NCBI GenBank assembly: GCA_003254925.1
Contig: QANZ01029088.1
Location: 112,256-176,255, forward strand
Reading direction: 5' to 3'
DNA from: Chamaecrista fasciculata
Lineage: Eukaryota; Streptophyta; Magnoliopsida; Fabales; Fabaceae
Length of the DNA stretch: 64,000 nucleotides
Shown: positions 48,301-57,963 of the stretch, in pieces
Position numbering within the stretch: the first letter of the stretch is position 1
Layout of the letters: the number at the start of each line of letters is the position of its first letter
The notes under the pieces: model-generated
The model's database searches: none
Seen by the model: only the letters and a program-made list of their open reading frames with translations
Told to the model about the DNA's origin: nothing
Position numbers and translations under genes: made by a program

Positions 48301-48442
48301 GTTGGCATGCATGCAGTTGAATAAAGAGAAGGTGAGGGAAGAGAAGCAATGGTTTCCTGATCTGCAATTGGGGTTGAGTCAGCTGGGAGATGGTAACACA
48401 CAAACGCAAGAAATAATTAGCACTAAGCTTTCTCTTTCTTAA
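45316..48442 (+). CDS. GARP/G2-like (MYB-related) transcription factor with EAR motifs
   Basis: Six exons in phase: 45316-45727, 45856-45932, 46027-46063, 47252-47402, 47854-48154, 48317-48442; 367 aa. The single GARP DNA-binding domain spans about residues 112-168, with PRLRWTPDLHLSFVHAVERL, the junction GGQERATPKLVL, and the signature SHLQMYRSKK. Two repression-type motifs are visible: DLN at 49-51 (SSFDLNEEY) and LQLGL at 342-346 near the end, with a terminal KLSLS. EAR motifs recruit TOPLESS-type corepressors, so it is probably a transcriptional repressor. The domain resembles Arabidopsis At2g40260 and relatives. The N-terminus is Ser/acid-rich with Asn/Thr repeats. Intron 3 is about 1.2 kb and carries a micro-insertion; intron 4 carries a foldback MITE. 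No gene symbol is assigned. Confidence 0.88.
46958..47007. repeat. oligo(T) micro-insertion flanked by a perfect 18-bp direct repeat
   Basis: TCATACTTCATAGTAGTT at 46958-46975 and 46990-47007 flanks eleven T plus AGA. It lies in intron 3 of the GARP gene. Confidence 0.6.
47452..47762. mobile_element. foldback MITE in intron 4 of the GARP gene
   Basis: The left arm (ACGTACTATTCTCGTCCTCA, then AACTTTACACC) mirrors the right arm (GTAAAGTTCAGGGACAAAAA, then GAGTACTTTTA). The arms are about 60-80 bp and the middle is AT-rich. It lies wholly between exons 4 and 5, whose splice sites are intact. Confidence 0.6.
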
Positions 48443-49835
48443 TTAGAATGTAGCTAGTTAATTACTCCTACTTAATTATGTTTATATATATATATATACC
48501 AAAACCTAGCTAATATGAGCTCATAAAAATATAATATTGAACAATTACACGTCCCTAGGAAACCAAATTGCATGTGGGCTGGCTGGCTAGTTGCTAGCTA
48601 GTACATTTAGGATTTTTCTTCTTCTACTTATTATTATTTTTTTAAAATATTTTTTAATCAGTATGTTTAAGATTAGTTAAGATACTCTGTAAGGTGTATG
48701 GAGGTTTTAAAACGGGACTAAATATAACAAGTTTTGCGGTTCTTAAATTTAATTTGTATCGCTTTTGGTCACTTTTCAAATTCGTATGCATTGTAATTAA
48801 TATCATAAGAACACTTAATAGAATTCTTTTTGGTTAAGATATTTTTTAGTATAATTATAAGATATTTCTCATCTATCTCTTCTTAATTAAGCATGGCTTT
48901 TATGAGTGAAGGCGCGCTGGTGCCATTTTTTTTTCTCTGGGAGAAAAATTAGTTAGTTCTTTTAATTTTGTTATAGTTCTTCAATTTTTAAAAAGTTGTT
49001 CTTAAATATGAGAATTAAACAGGTCCTTGTTCTCTTCAAAATATAGAATAACTTTTGACATGTACAATTCATCCATATTTCATTGTATAATGAATTAATC
49101 ATATCCCGTAAAAAAAAAATCTGTGCTATAATAATGTAATGTGTGATTGTGAGATGAGAATTGAATTCCCCGTCATTCCTTATCTGTTTCCTCTGCTGCT
49201 CATTAATATTGGTGGTATACCCTCTCTCCATTGCAATTATCTAATCTGCATCCATCACCATTCACTTTTTGATTTTGATTTTGATTTCACGCTCTTCTCT
49301 TTCCCACCTCCCTACCCTTCATTCTTCATTACGCTTATTAATGTCACACTTTAAAACCACACCATGCACTTCCCTTCATTCCAAACCAACATTTTTATTA
49401 TTTCATTATTATTCTCACTCTCCCTATCACGCACTTCCCTTACTATTATTATTAACTGCATCCTTCCATCTCATTCCCATATGCATTTCCCACGTCAATA
49501 TTTATTGGCCTATACTTTGTAATTACCTTCTATTTTGTTGTTTAGTACTTATTGATGAAATAATCTATTATCATTCTGAGTGAACGATAAAAACACTTCT
49601 ATTAATTCCATAACCACCATAATTATAACTGCTTTCCTTCCTCCTTTGACCCCTATATTGTACATATCCTTTCCTTTCGCCTCATTAAATAAGTTATCTA
49701 ATCTCTGCTCTATTGCATCACTTTTTTTTTTTGCTTAATTGATTAATACTTAATAGACTCCAATTTCGTTGTACTTATTACAAGATCTCGAACTCTAATT
49801 GGTCCAATTATACCTTATATAACATTATAATATAC

Positions 49836-49880
49836 TATAGCTTAGATTTTTTGGCCAAGAAAAGATATAGCTTAGATTTT
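49836..49880. repeat. micro-insertion flanked by a 15-bp direct repeat
   Basis: TATAGCTTAGATTTT at 49836-49850 and 49866-49880 flanks TTGGCCAAGAAAAGA. Read on the minus strand the insert ends TTGGCCAA and joins an A run, like the GGCC(A)n insert at 4238. Confidence 0.55.
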
Positions 49881-50314
49881 AACGAAGTTATGAAATAAAC
49901 GTTGGCCTCTGCCGTCAAGTTAAGAGTATCCAGGATAACCACAAGATCTGCCTTTTGTATGGGTAGGGTAGTTCATGGTCATCCGTTTCGATTATATATG
50001 AGGCCCACTAAAGTTAAACCCAATTTTAGAAAACGTGAGACCATAAGAGTTTCACAAAATACAGTATTATCAGCATGAGGCATCTTGGTGTCATGATATT
50101 ATTATCATAGTGAAATGTTTTAATTTATTTTTAAAAAGTTACATTGACAGAATGTCTGAATCTCATTGAATAATATCTTTTCTTTATTTTACTTTACCAA
50201 CGGAGATCAGGGTGCTTCTAGTTCAACCTTCAAATTCGATAAGACACTAAACTGGGAAATAAACTAATTAAAGTTAGTCGACCGTACCCAAAAATCTTAT
50301 ACAGACTTACTAAA

Positions 50315-50816
50315 GCTCCGTTTGGTATGTATAAGATAAGTAAAGGAAAAGGTTTTATAAGGGAAAGATTGTGAGGGAAAGGAAAAGTAGTTGAGGGAAT
50401 GTAAAGTAAGTAAAAATTGAAAGTGTTTGGTATAAAAAGATAGAGGAGGGAAAGTAAAATAGATTTGGAAAGAAAATGACAAAAATGTCCTTCCCACAAC
50501 CACTACAAGACCACCGCCGCCGCCCACCGCCGTACACGGTTGCCGGCGCTGCCGTCCACGGTTGCCGGCGCCGGTCACCATCAGGGGAACAAGATGGGAT
50601 GGGAGTGAGAGGGGCAAATTAGAAATTGTATCATATTTCTCTAGGTAGACTTGGATTACATCTAAAACGTGAAGTAAAGAAAAATGACCTATGTAATGTA
50701 AATACCTTTACATTGTAATCCACTTTACATAGCTCAAATTGCCATACCAAACACCTGAAAGTATTGCAATCCGTACCTTTACTTTACATACCCCTTTCTC
50801 CCCTACCAAACGAAGC
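50315..50816. mobile_element. MITE with GCTCCGTTTGGTA ends and 5-bp flanking repeat
   Basis: Ends are GCTCCGTTTGGTA and TACCAAACGAAGC, inverted with one mismatch. CTAAA lies on both sides (50310-50314 and 50817-50821). Its 502 bp are AT-rich except for a sharp GC-rich island at 50505-50585 with CCGCCGCC and two copies of CACGGTTGCCGGCGC. No convincing gene; open frames crossing the island are artefacts of composition. Confidence 0.7.
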
Positions 50817-51137
50817 CTAAATCATCATATATAAAAATAAAATGTTTTGACAAAGATGGAAATGAAATATATAAGGGAAAAACATTGATAACAGCAATCA
50901 CTTCACTTGAGCAGCTAGGTAACATATGAATTTCTGATGCCCGGCGATTCAGAAAATAAAAGAAAACTAATGGAAGCTCTGTTTTTATTGAGCAGCAATA
51001 TATTATCAAATCAAAAAACTGATGGAAACAGAGTCAATTCAATCAAACCAGATCAAATTACATATATAATGCCACAAGTTGGAAAACTGAGTTGAGCTAG
51101 CATGATGGACAAGACAGAGTTTTTTTTCTCAAAGATT

Positions 51138-52997
51138 TCAATGAGGTTGGATTACCTGAGAACAGCGTACATGGTCGTCAAGCAAATTGGAGGTTTTGAC
51201 TATTGTTTCCCACTTGGTATTATGAGTATTGGCGGATGTTGTTGTACAAGAATCGTGTCTCTTGGATTGAGAATAAGCTCCTAAACCTAATGGTAATGGA
51301 TTCTTCACTGAAACCAAAGGCAGGGCACGCCATAGCCACGACTCAGAAGGTGATTTTGGCAAAGGTGGTGGCAGAGGACACAGAACAGATCCTCCATCAT
51401 CAACAACTACGATTTGCTTGGTGTTGTCATCGTCGTTAATACTTGAATCCAACATGGTGGAACTGTCTTCCTTTCCACTTCTTCTGTCTAATTCCTCATC
51501 AACCACCGTTTCTTCTGAATCCAACATAGAGGAACACAGTTTCATCGTACTCCCGGTATCTATATACAGAGTCTTTTCAACTGCTGAATTATTATTATTA
51601 TTATTATTATTATTTTGGTGAATGCTGTTCCCATGGCCTATTGTGTGGAGATTAAATCTGGCAGATTGAAAGGGATGATGGGGTCTTCCTCGAGAAGGAG
51701 ATACGCCAGTAGCAGCAGCTCTTGAACGCCGGAATGGAGATATTCTTCCTTGTTGTTGTTGTTGTTGCTGCCATTCCCCTGATGAGCTAACAAACCTACA
51801 TGATTGACTAATCCACTTCTTCCTCGCCTCCCCAATCTCCAATGGTGCAGATTCAGAGCTTGATTTGCTCTTACAGATAGCATCAATGGCCTGCACACAT
51901 TATTCAATTCTGGCTACAATAATGTATTCAATGAAATGTTTGTATCAAATAAAATTTCACATTTTGGAGATGAAACAAGAGTTAAGTGAAGTGTCACAAA
52001 CAGAGAAAAGAGTGAATCTCGTGCAAATAAGTAAAACACAGGTGAAAACTAGCGATTTTCTTACACTATATTTTCTACACTAAACCCTAACCACACAACA
52101 TCTTAATTAATTAAACCACTTAATTACCTTCTTCACAGCAGGAGCAGGGCTATAGGATCGAGAGCCTTTGTTTGGTTTCCCACCTTCAAAAGAACAAGGC
52201 ATGGAAAGTTGGCTCCTAATTTTCACCCCAGGCACAGGATTCAGCAAACATAGCGAGTTCTTAATGCGTAATTGAGGAAACAATCCACAACCTTTAGCTG
52301 AAACATGTGCAGATTCATCATCATCATCATCGTCTTCACTGTCACTGTGGCTAGAACTCTGCAAAATGTCAGAGATATGTTTCTTAAGCAGAATCTTCTT
52401 CTCCTCGCGAAATAATCTGTTAATTTCTCTGGTGGTTTCCTCCACCGGCAAACATTGCTGCTTCCTCGACGCCGCATACTGAGGAGGCTGTAGAGTCATG
52501 GCCTTCGCCGCCGGCAAGAATCGGTCCATCATAAAGTCTCGAGCTTTTGGATCAGTACTGAAATCCCCATACTTGTTGGCGCTCATACTGTTAGTGTTAT
52601 CTAATTCCAACCCACTAACGCCGCTCTCACTGCAGTTCATGAAGAACGATTCCGAGGGCGTCATTGTGTCGAGGGCATCAGAGAAAACATCATCATCGTC
52701 ATCCTTTGTTTGGTCGTTGATTGTTGTCGGAGTAGTAGTAGAAGTAGTAGTACGAGGAATTGGAGGCATCTTGTTATTGTGAGGCTTGGAAGATGTTGTT
52801 GCAGGGATGTGTTCCCAATTGAAAGGAACTGTAATGGGTTCGGTGGATTGGACCATGGTGAGGTCTGATTTAGGGTATGGAAGAATGTGCCTTTTCTGCA
52901 ATGATGGCTTCCTCTTGGGTTGTGATGATGATGATGATGTGGCACAACGCCTCACAGAGAGAAGAGGGGCTTCGATATTCAATCTTGTTTCATCCAT
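51138..52997 (-). CDS. DUF688 family protein, function unknown
   Basis: Two exons, 52997-52128 and 51890-51138, in phase 0; 540 aa. I place it in the plant DUF688 family from the N-terminal motif VPFNWEHIPA (57-66), the overall polar low-complexity build, and its position near an MRH1-type gene, as in Arabidopsis (At4g18630 beside At4g18640; At5g45850 beside At5g45840). Visible features: Ser-rich and basic N-terminus, acidic runs (DDDDDVFSDALD near 97-108 and another near 225), poly-Gln (7) and poly-Asn (9) tracts in exon 2 coded by 51751-51773 and 51590-51616, and a Pro-rich CPLPPPLPKSPSESW segment. No transmembrane segment or catalytic motif is seen. CAG|GT near 51157 could be an alternative donor to a further exon. 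Confidence 0.75.
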
Positions 52998-53705
52998 TAT
53001 TCAAATATTGCGCCCCCTGGAATCTCAAGACAGAGTCATGTGCAGAATCACGGGTCTTACCATGTATGAAAATCTGAATATAGGTTATATATATATAAAC
53101 ATTTCAGATTCGAGATTCAAGTATTGATGAAGCAAAGCGATGGATGGAATGAATGAATGAATTAATATAATAGCAATTAATAAACAAACAGCGATGGCAT
53201 CATGTCTGAGTATTTTAAAGAACCGTTATATATCACGGGTTGAATCCATGGACCACATAGGAATTAAATTAACAAGAATGAAACAAATAAATAAGAGAAG
53301 CATATTTTAATCAAGTAAGAACAGAAAGCAACCCAGAAGAAGCGGAGGAAATAGAAGAGGAAGTGAAGGAGCGTGACCTGAAGAAGATAAGATAAGAAAG
53401 GCAAGCGTGAAGTGAAGAGTGAAGAGTGAAGAGAGATGAGAAGGAAGGGTAGGTTAATTGGTAAGTGAAGAAGAAGGTGGAGAGGAGAGGAATGAGTAAG
53501 AGCAAAGAAAAGAGAGAAGCTTTAGTTGCTTTTCTGTTGCTCTCAATGAATTATAGACACAGGACACACACACAGTGGATTTTCAGGCATGAGAGAATAG
53601 GAAAGGAAAAGTGGAGTTAGTGAACAGAGTACGGTGTGAACCTCTCGTATACCCTACAGCAGAGTAAACAATAATCGAGGTTCAAAATATTAAACACCTT
53701 TAATA

Positions 53706-54853
53706 AAAGGTCAAATACTTATTTTCATCATCAAATTATGGAATAAATTTTATTTTATTTTTAAAATTTTTTTATTCTATTTTAATCCTTAAAATTTGTA
53801 CATTTAATTCATTCTCTTTTTATTTAGGCAAAAGATCATTTCGTATCCTTAATGTTACGAGTCAGTTTCAGTTATGTCCCTAATATGAAACTTTCGTGTC
53901 AATTATATCATAACTTCAATTTTTTTGGGTCAAAGTCCTATTTTGGTCCTCAAGTTTGCTCAAAGTTCCATTTTGGACCCTCAAGTCTTTGACGAACTTT
54001 CCGACGAGATACACGGCGGCTCCAACAACTACGAAAACTCCAAATCCAAGGTTTTTTTACCTCATGAGTTCAATGGCAGCCTCCATTTTGCAAAAAAATG
54101 ACTGGTAAGCCGCCCAAAAAGTACATAGTCGTCGAAAATTTTCACAATCGCCAAAAATCATATTTCCGGTCATTTGTTCGCAAAATGAAGGCCATCATTG
54201 AAATCAGGAGGTCAAAAAACTTTAGATTAGGAGTTTTCGTAATCATCGAGGCCGCTGTGTATCTCGCCTAAAAGTTCGCTAGAAACTTGAGAGACCAAAA
54301 CGGAACTTTGAGCAAACTTGATGGACCAAAATAGGCGTTGGACCAAAAAAAATTAAGGTTAGGGTATAATTGACACCAACGTTTCACATTGAGGACATAA
54401 TTGACACAAAATAAACATAAAAGGCATAACTCAAATTGATCCTATACGTTAGGAAAACAAAAAGTCTTTTGCCTTTTATTTAATTAATCACTTCATTCTC
54501 ACAAGTATTACAATAATAGCCGATAATAATTGATAAAAAAAATAGAAAGAAATATTTTTATTCTTATTAGTCACAATTCACAAGTTAAAAATAAATTTGT
54601 GATAAGTTTTTATTTTTAATTTGTAATTTAAAATAAAAATTTATTTTTTTTAATTTATTAATTAAGACACAGAAATGATTTATTTTAATTGTCTAAATTA
54701 TAAAAAATGATAAAAGTTTAATAAAATCATATTTTGAAAAGCAAAAAGAAACAAATATAAAAGTTTAAAAATCAAAATAAAATAAATAAATAATTTTAAG
54801 ACCAAAATAAAAAATATTTTATAGTTTAAGGATAAAATGAGATTTTTAACCTT
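53706..54853. mobile_element. three-layer nested foldback complex
   Basis: Three sets of inverted arms share one centre near 54135. Outer arms about 53706-53825 and 54700-54853 are AT-rich (AAAGGTCAAATACTTATTTT against AAATGAGATTTTTAACCTT). Middle ends are at 53826 (AGGCAAAAGATC) and 54474 (GTCTTTTGCCT). Inner ends are at 53927 (GGGTCAAAGTCCTATTTTGG) and 54344 (CCAAAATAGGCGTTGGACC). The inner arms run almost to the centre, with hardly a loop, so a transcript would form a long hairpin. No open frame. Confidence 0.65.
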
Positions 54854-55106
54854 GATTGAATTGGTGCAAATTTGGTTGATTATGTGGTGTCGATATCAAA
54901 AATAAAGTCGATAAATATGGAAGATATGGAGGGAGGGAGGGTGGATCACGTGTTGGACTTGTGACTTTGTGAGTGATGAGGAACCAACAATAGGTAAAGA
55001 AAGGGAAAGGAAAAGCCAAAAGAATAGATGTTAAATAAATGGAGTTCAAAAAAGTAGAAACTGTACCCCACCCTCTCTGCTTTACTCTCTACTCTCCAGT
55101 TGTTTT

Positions 55107-55160
55107 AAAGTTGAAAAGACCTGTTTTTTCAAAAAAAAAGAAAAAAGTTGGGAAGACCTG
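55107..55160. repeat. A-rich micro-insertion with imperfect 17-bp direct repeat
   Basis: AAAGTTGAAAAGACCTG (55107-55123) and AAAGTTGGGAAGACCTG (55144-55160) flank TTTTTTC, nine A, then GAAA. Confidence 0.45.
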
Positions 55161-56834
55161 AATTAACTAAAATTAAAGAGAAATATAAATAAATAATATT
55201 ATACTTTTTATATATTTAAATTTATTTTTTTATAAAGCTTATTATAATCTGACGACTTATGTCATCCTTGTTTTTTTTTTCTCTAATTTTACTATATTCA
55301 TTCATTCTTCATTTCTTCACCTTTTTTTCTTTTTAATTTAAGAGTATTTTTTTTTCTGGTTGACATATACGGATATACCTCTGACTCCTTCATCTCTCTC
55401 TCTCCATGCGTCCTTTATTCCAATCATAGTCAATCATTTCAATTTCACACAAACCCAAATGATCATTTCAACTCTTATTGGGCCAAGGCCACGTGTACAA
55501 CTAGCCACATATAATAAAGTGAAAACCCAAACGCAAAATGGTTGAACCCACTCATACAAATCTCTAATTTCTCTTTTCACCAACATATCATCATTAGACT
55601 TGCATTCACCAACTGGCGACTTCAAAACCCCACTCTCAACCTTCTAAATATCAAGATTCTGTTCCTAACTATTAGCCACTAAGTAAATTATTATAGAAAC
55701 CTTAGTTTTTACACCAGATTGCGTCCTGATCATAATGGTTGAAAACACAATAGAACTGTGAAGAATATCATGCTCATCAGATAAAAGAGCTATTTTAGTT
55801 GAATAAAATTAAAGGCAAAATATTTTTAGAAACAGAGGTACAGTATTATAATTTTGTGACGTGGCATTAGTAATTGAGAATTATGGGTGGAAATTGGAAT
55901 TGACGGTAAGGATTGGTTTGGTGGGGTCGACGTTGAAGGGGTGGATTTCTAATTCTGGGTTTCTCCGTCGGTTACTGATTTTGTCGTGAATAATTGAATT
56001 GGGTGAAGAATTAATGGACATGGTGATACACTCTCGTTGGCTTACACTATAGCCACAATTAAAACAATGCTAAATCCAAAATTTATATCTTATCCCCATC
56101 ACTCATCCACCTACCTATCTTATTTCAATTTGACATCAGACAAGATCGATTACCCTGTAAAGTCAACTGAGAATAAATACAATAATCCATCAATGACTTT
56201 CATTTGTCATGTATGAGCTACGTACTGAGCTAGTATGACCTCAAACATGGAAGAATTTCTGTTTTTATCTTTACTTCAGGTAGCAAATTCCAAAATTTTT
56301 AGAGCGGTGACGGTGAAGATTGTTTTTATTTATTCTTTGTTTAACAGGATGAGGATTAACCGACTAAGCCATAATTCAGAAAGACAAGAAAGTTAAAAAA
56401 ACATTTGATCTTCAGCCCAACGGCCAAGAAAGTTATATGTAAATGTCTAAATGGGGTAATGATGCTCCACCTCTTCTTTCTACGGTTGGTAACTATTTAG
56501 GTTGGGTTGAATTTGTTATAAATTGATTTGGATCCAATATTTGAGTACGCACTTTGGTTTTAATTTTTTTTATTGATTGACTTAAATTTGACTTGCATCT
56601 TGTATCTAATTATAGTAGAAGTAGGGCAATAATCTCAACCCATTATCCACCAACCCAATCAACCCAATCACAATATTAACCAACATAACCTAACCCATTT
56701 AGATAATGGGTCAAGATGGGTTAGGTCCAAAGTTGACCCATTAATATTTGGGTTGGGTTGAGTAAAACTCATGGATTACCCAACCTAAATTTGTATCAAA
56801 ACTACGTAGTTTCATGAAAGGGAGTGAATATGCA

Positions 56835-57265
56835 ATTTTATAAAATTTTGCAAATTATAAAATGCCCCCTAAAAAATTTCAAAATTTTCAAAAACGTCCC
56901 TAAACCATAATATTTGAGGACTAAAATGAAAATTATAAAAAAATTTGGACCAAAATTGTAATTTTGAAAAATGATAAAATTACAGATTAATTCTAAATTT
57001 GGAAAAAAAAAGTGCATTTTAGTCCCACCAAACTGTGAGTTCAGCGGAAGGAAGATGAATTTTGCAAATTTTTGTAAAAATTACATAATGACCCTAAATA
57101 TTTTCAAAATTTACAAAAAAAGTCTCTAGATCATGATATTTAAGGACTAAATGAAATTTTTTTAAAATAATTGGGGTCAAAATGTAATTTTTAGAAATAT
57201 GAAAAAGGTGGAAATTGAAAGTCAGTCCAAAATCTGAAAAAAGAATACTATTTAGTTCTAAATTT
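56835..57265. repeat. diverged tandem duplication of a foldback-element interior
   Basis: Two units of about 200 bp (about 56838-57030 and 57058-57260) share the order TTTTGCAAAT, CCCTAAA..TTTTCAAAATTT, AGTCTCTAG/CGTCCCTAA, AGGACTAAAATGAAA, TTGGGGTCAAAATGTAA. The same order occurs inverted inside the core of the element at 6519-7143, so this is a dimer of that family's interior without its ends. Confidence 0.5.
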
Positions 57266-57963
57266 GAATAATTTAAAAATTATTTTAATTAATTAGTTTA
57301 TAAATTAAATAATATAAATACTTTAAGATGATGAGTTCATAATTGTGTTGGGTCAACCCTTAATTTTATGAGTCATGACTCATGACTTATTTAGAAAATA
57401 TAAATGGTCATAAATAGGTCAATGACCCAACCATTTACGACCCAACCCAACCATTTGTCGTAGAAGAAATTTTTAATAAAAGTAATTACATTTATAGAGT
57501 ATCCAATTATTTAAAAAATACTAAATTATTTAGTTTCTTACCGCTTAGACTAACTCCTTATTCATTAATTTAGATTTTATAACAAAATTAAATTGAACTA
57601 AGTTCTGTTTTTATTGGCAAAACTGTTCTAGTACAATATTTCATTCTACTCTTGAAATGAGACTTCAGGGAAATTAATCAACATTATTACAGTAAAAATG
57701 TTGTGTCACACAAAAACAGGGAAAATCAAACCAACTATATATCTATATAAATATGTATAGCATGTCATTGAAGAGTGGTAGGGACTCTTCTGGTTTTTGT
57801 GCATGCAGAACACCCATGAATAACACATAAATCATAAATGGAAACAATAATACAAAGCCATGCTACCTCCTCCCCTCAATTCCCTTGACAGAAAATTGAT
57901 ACATATCAATACTAAAATTGAATGAACACTCACAATCAGCAATAATCATACTTGATTTTCATA

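Larger units (their letters stand above)
48443..51137. other. intergenic region between GARP and DUF688 genes
   Basis: AT-rich DNA with a (TA)n run near 48485, a T/C-rich stretch at 49250-49480 without coding evidence, a micro-insertion at 49836-49880 and a MITE at 50315-50816. The parts next to 48443 and 51137 are the likely 3' UTRs of the two convergent genes. Confidence 0.5.
52998..57963. other. intergenic region between DUF688 and RD21-like genes
   Basis: The first 600 bases are the DUF688 upstream region; the purine-rich block at 53310-53520 is probably its leader. Then come a nested foldback complex (53706-54853), a micro-insertion (55107-55160), AT-rich DNA, Asn-Pro-like TTGGGTTGGG/CCAACCCAA repeats at 56490-56800 and 57340-57470 that look like a diverged inverted repeat, and a tandem block (56835-57265). 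Downstream of 57600 is probably the 3' UTR of the protease gene. No gene is supported. Confidence 0.5.

Noticed and set aside
49269-49583. Open frame of 104 codons downstream of the GARP gene
   Set aside because: Low-complexity Ser/His/Leu translation of C/T-rich DNA; no homology recognised.
50230-50617. Overlapping open frames across the MITE
   Set aside because: Created by the T-rich arm and GC-rich island of the element; no domain.
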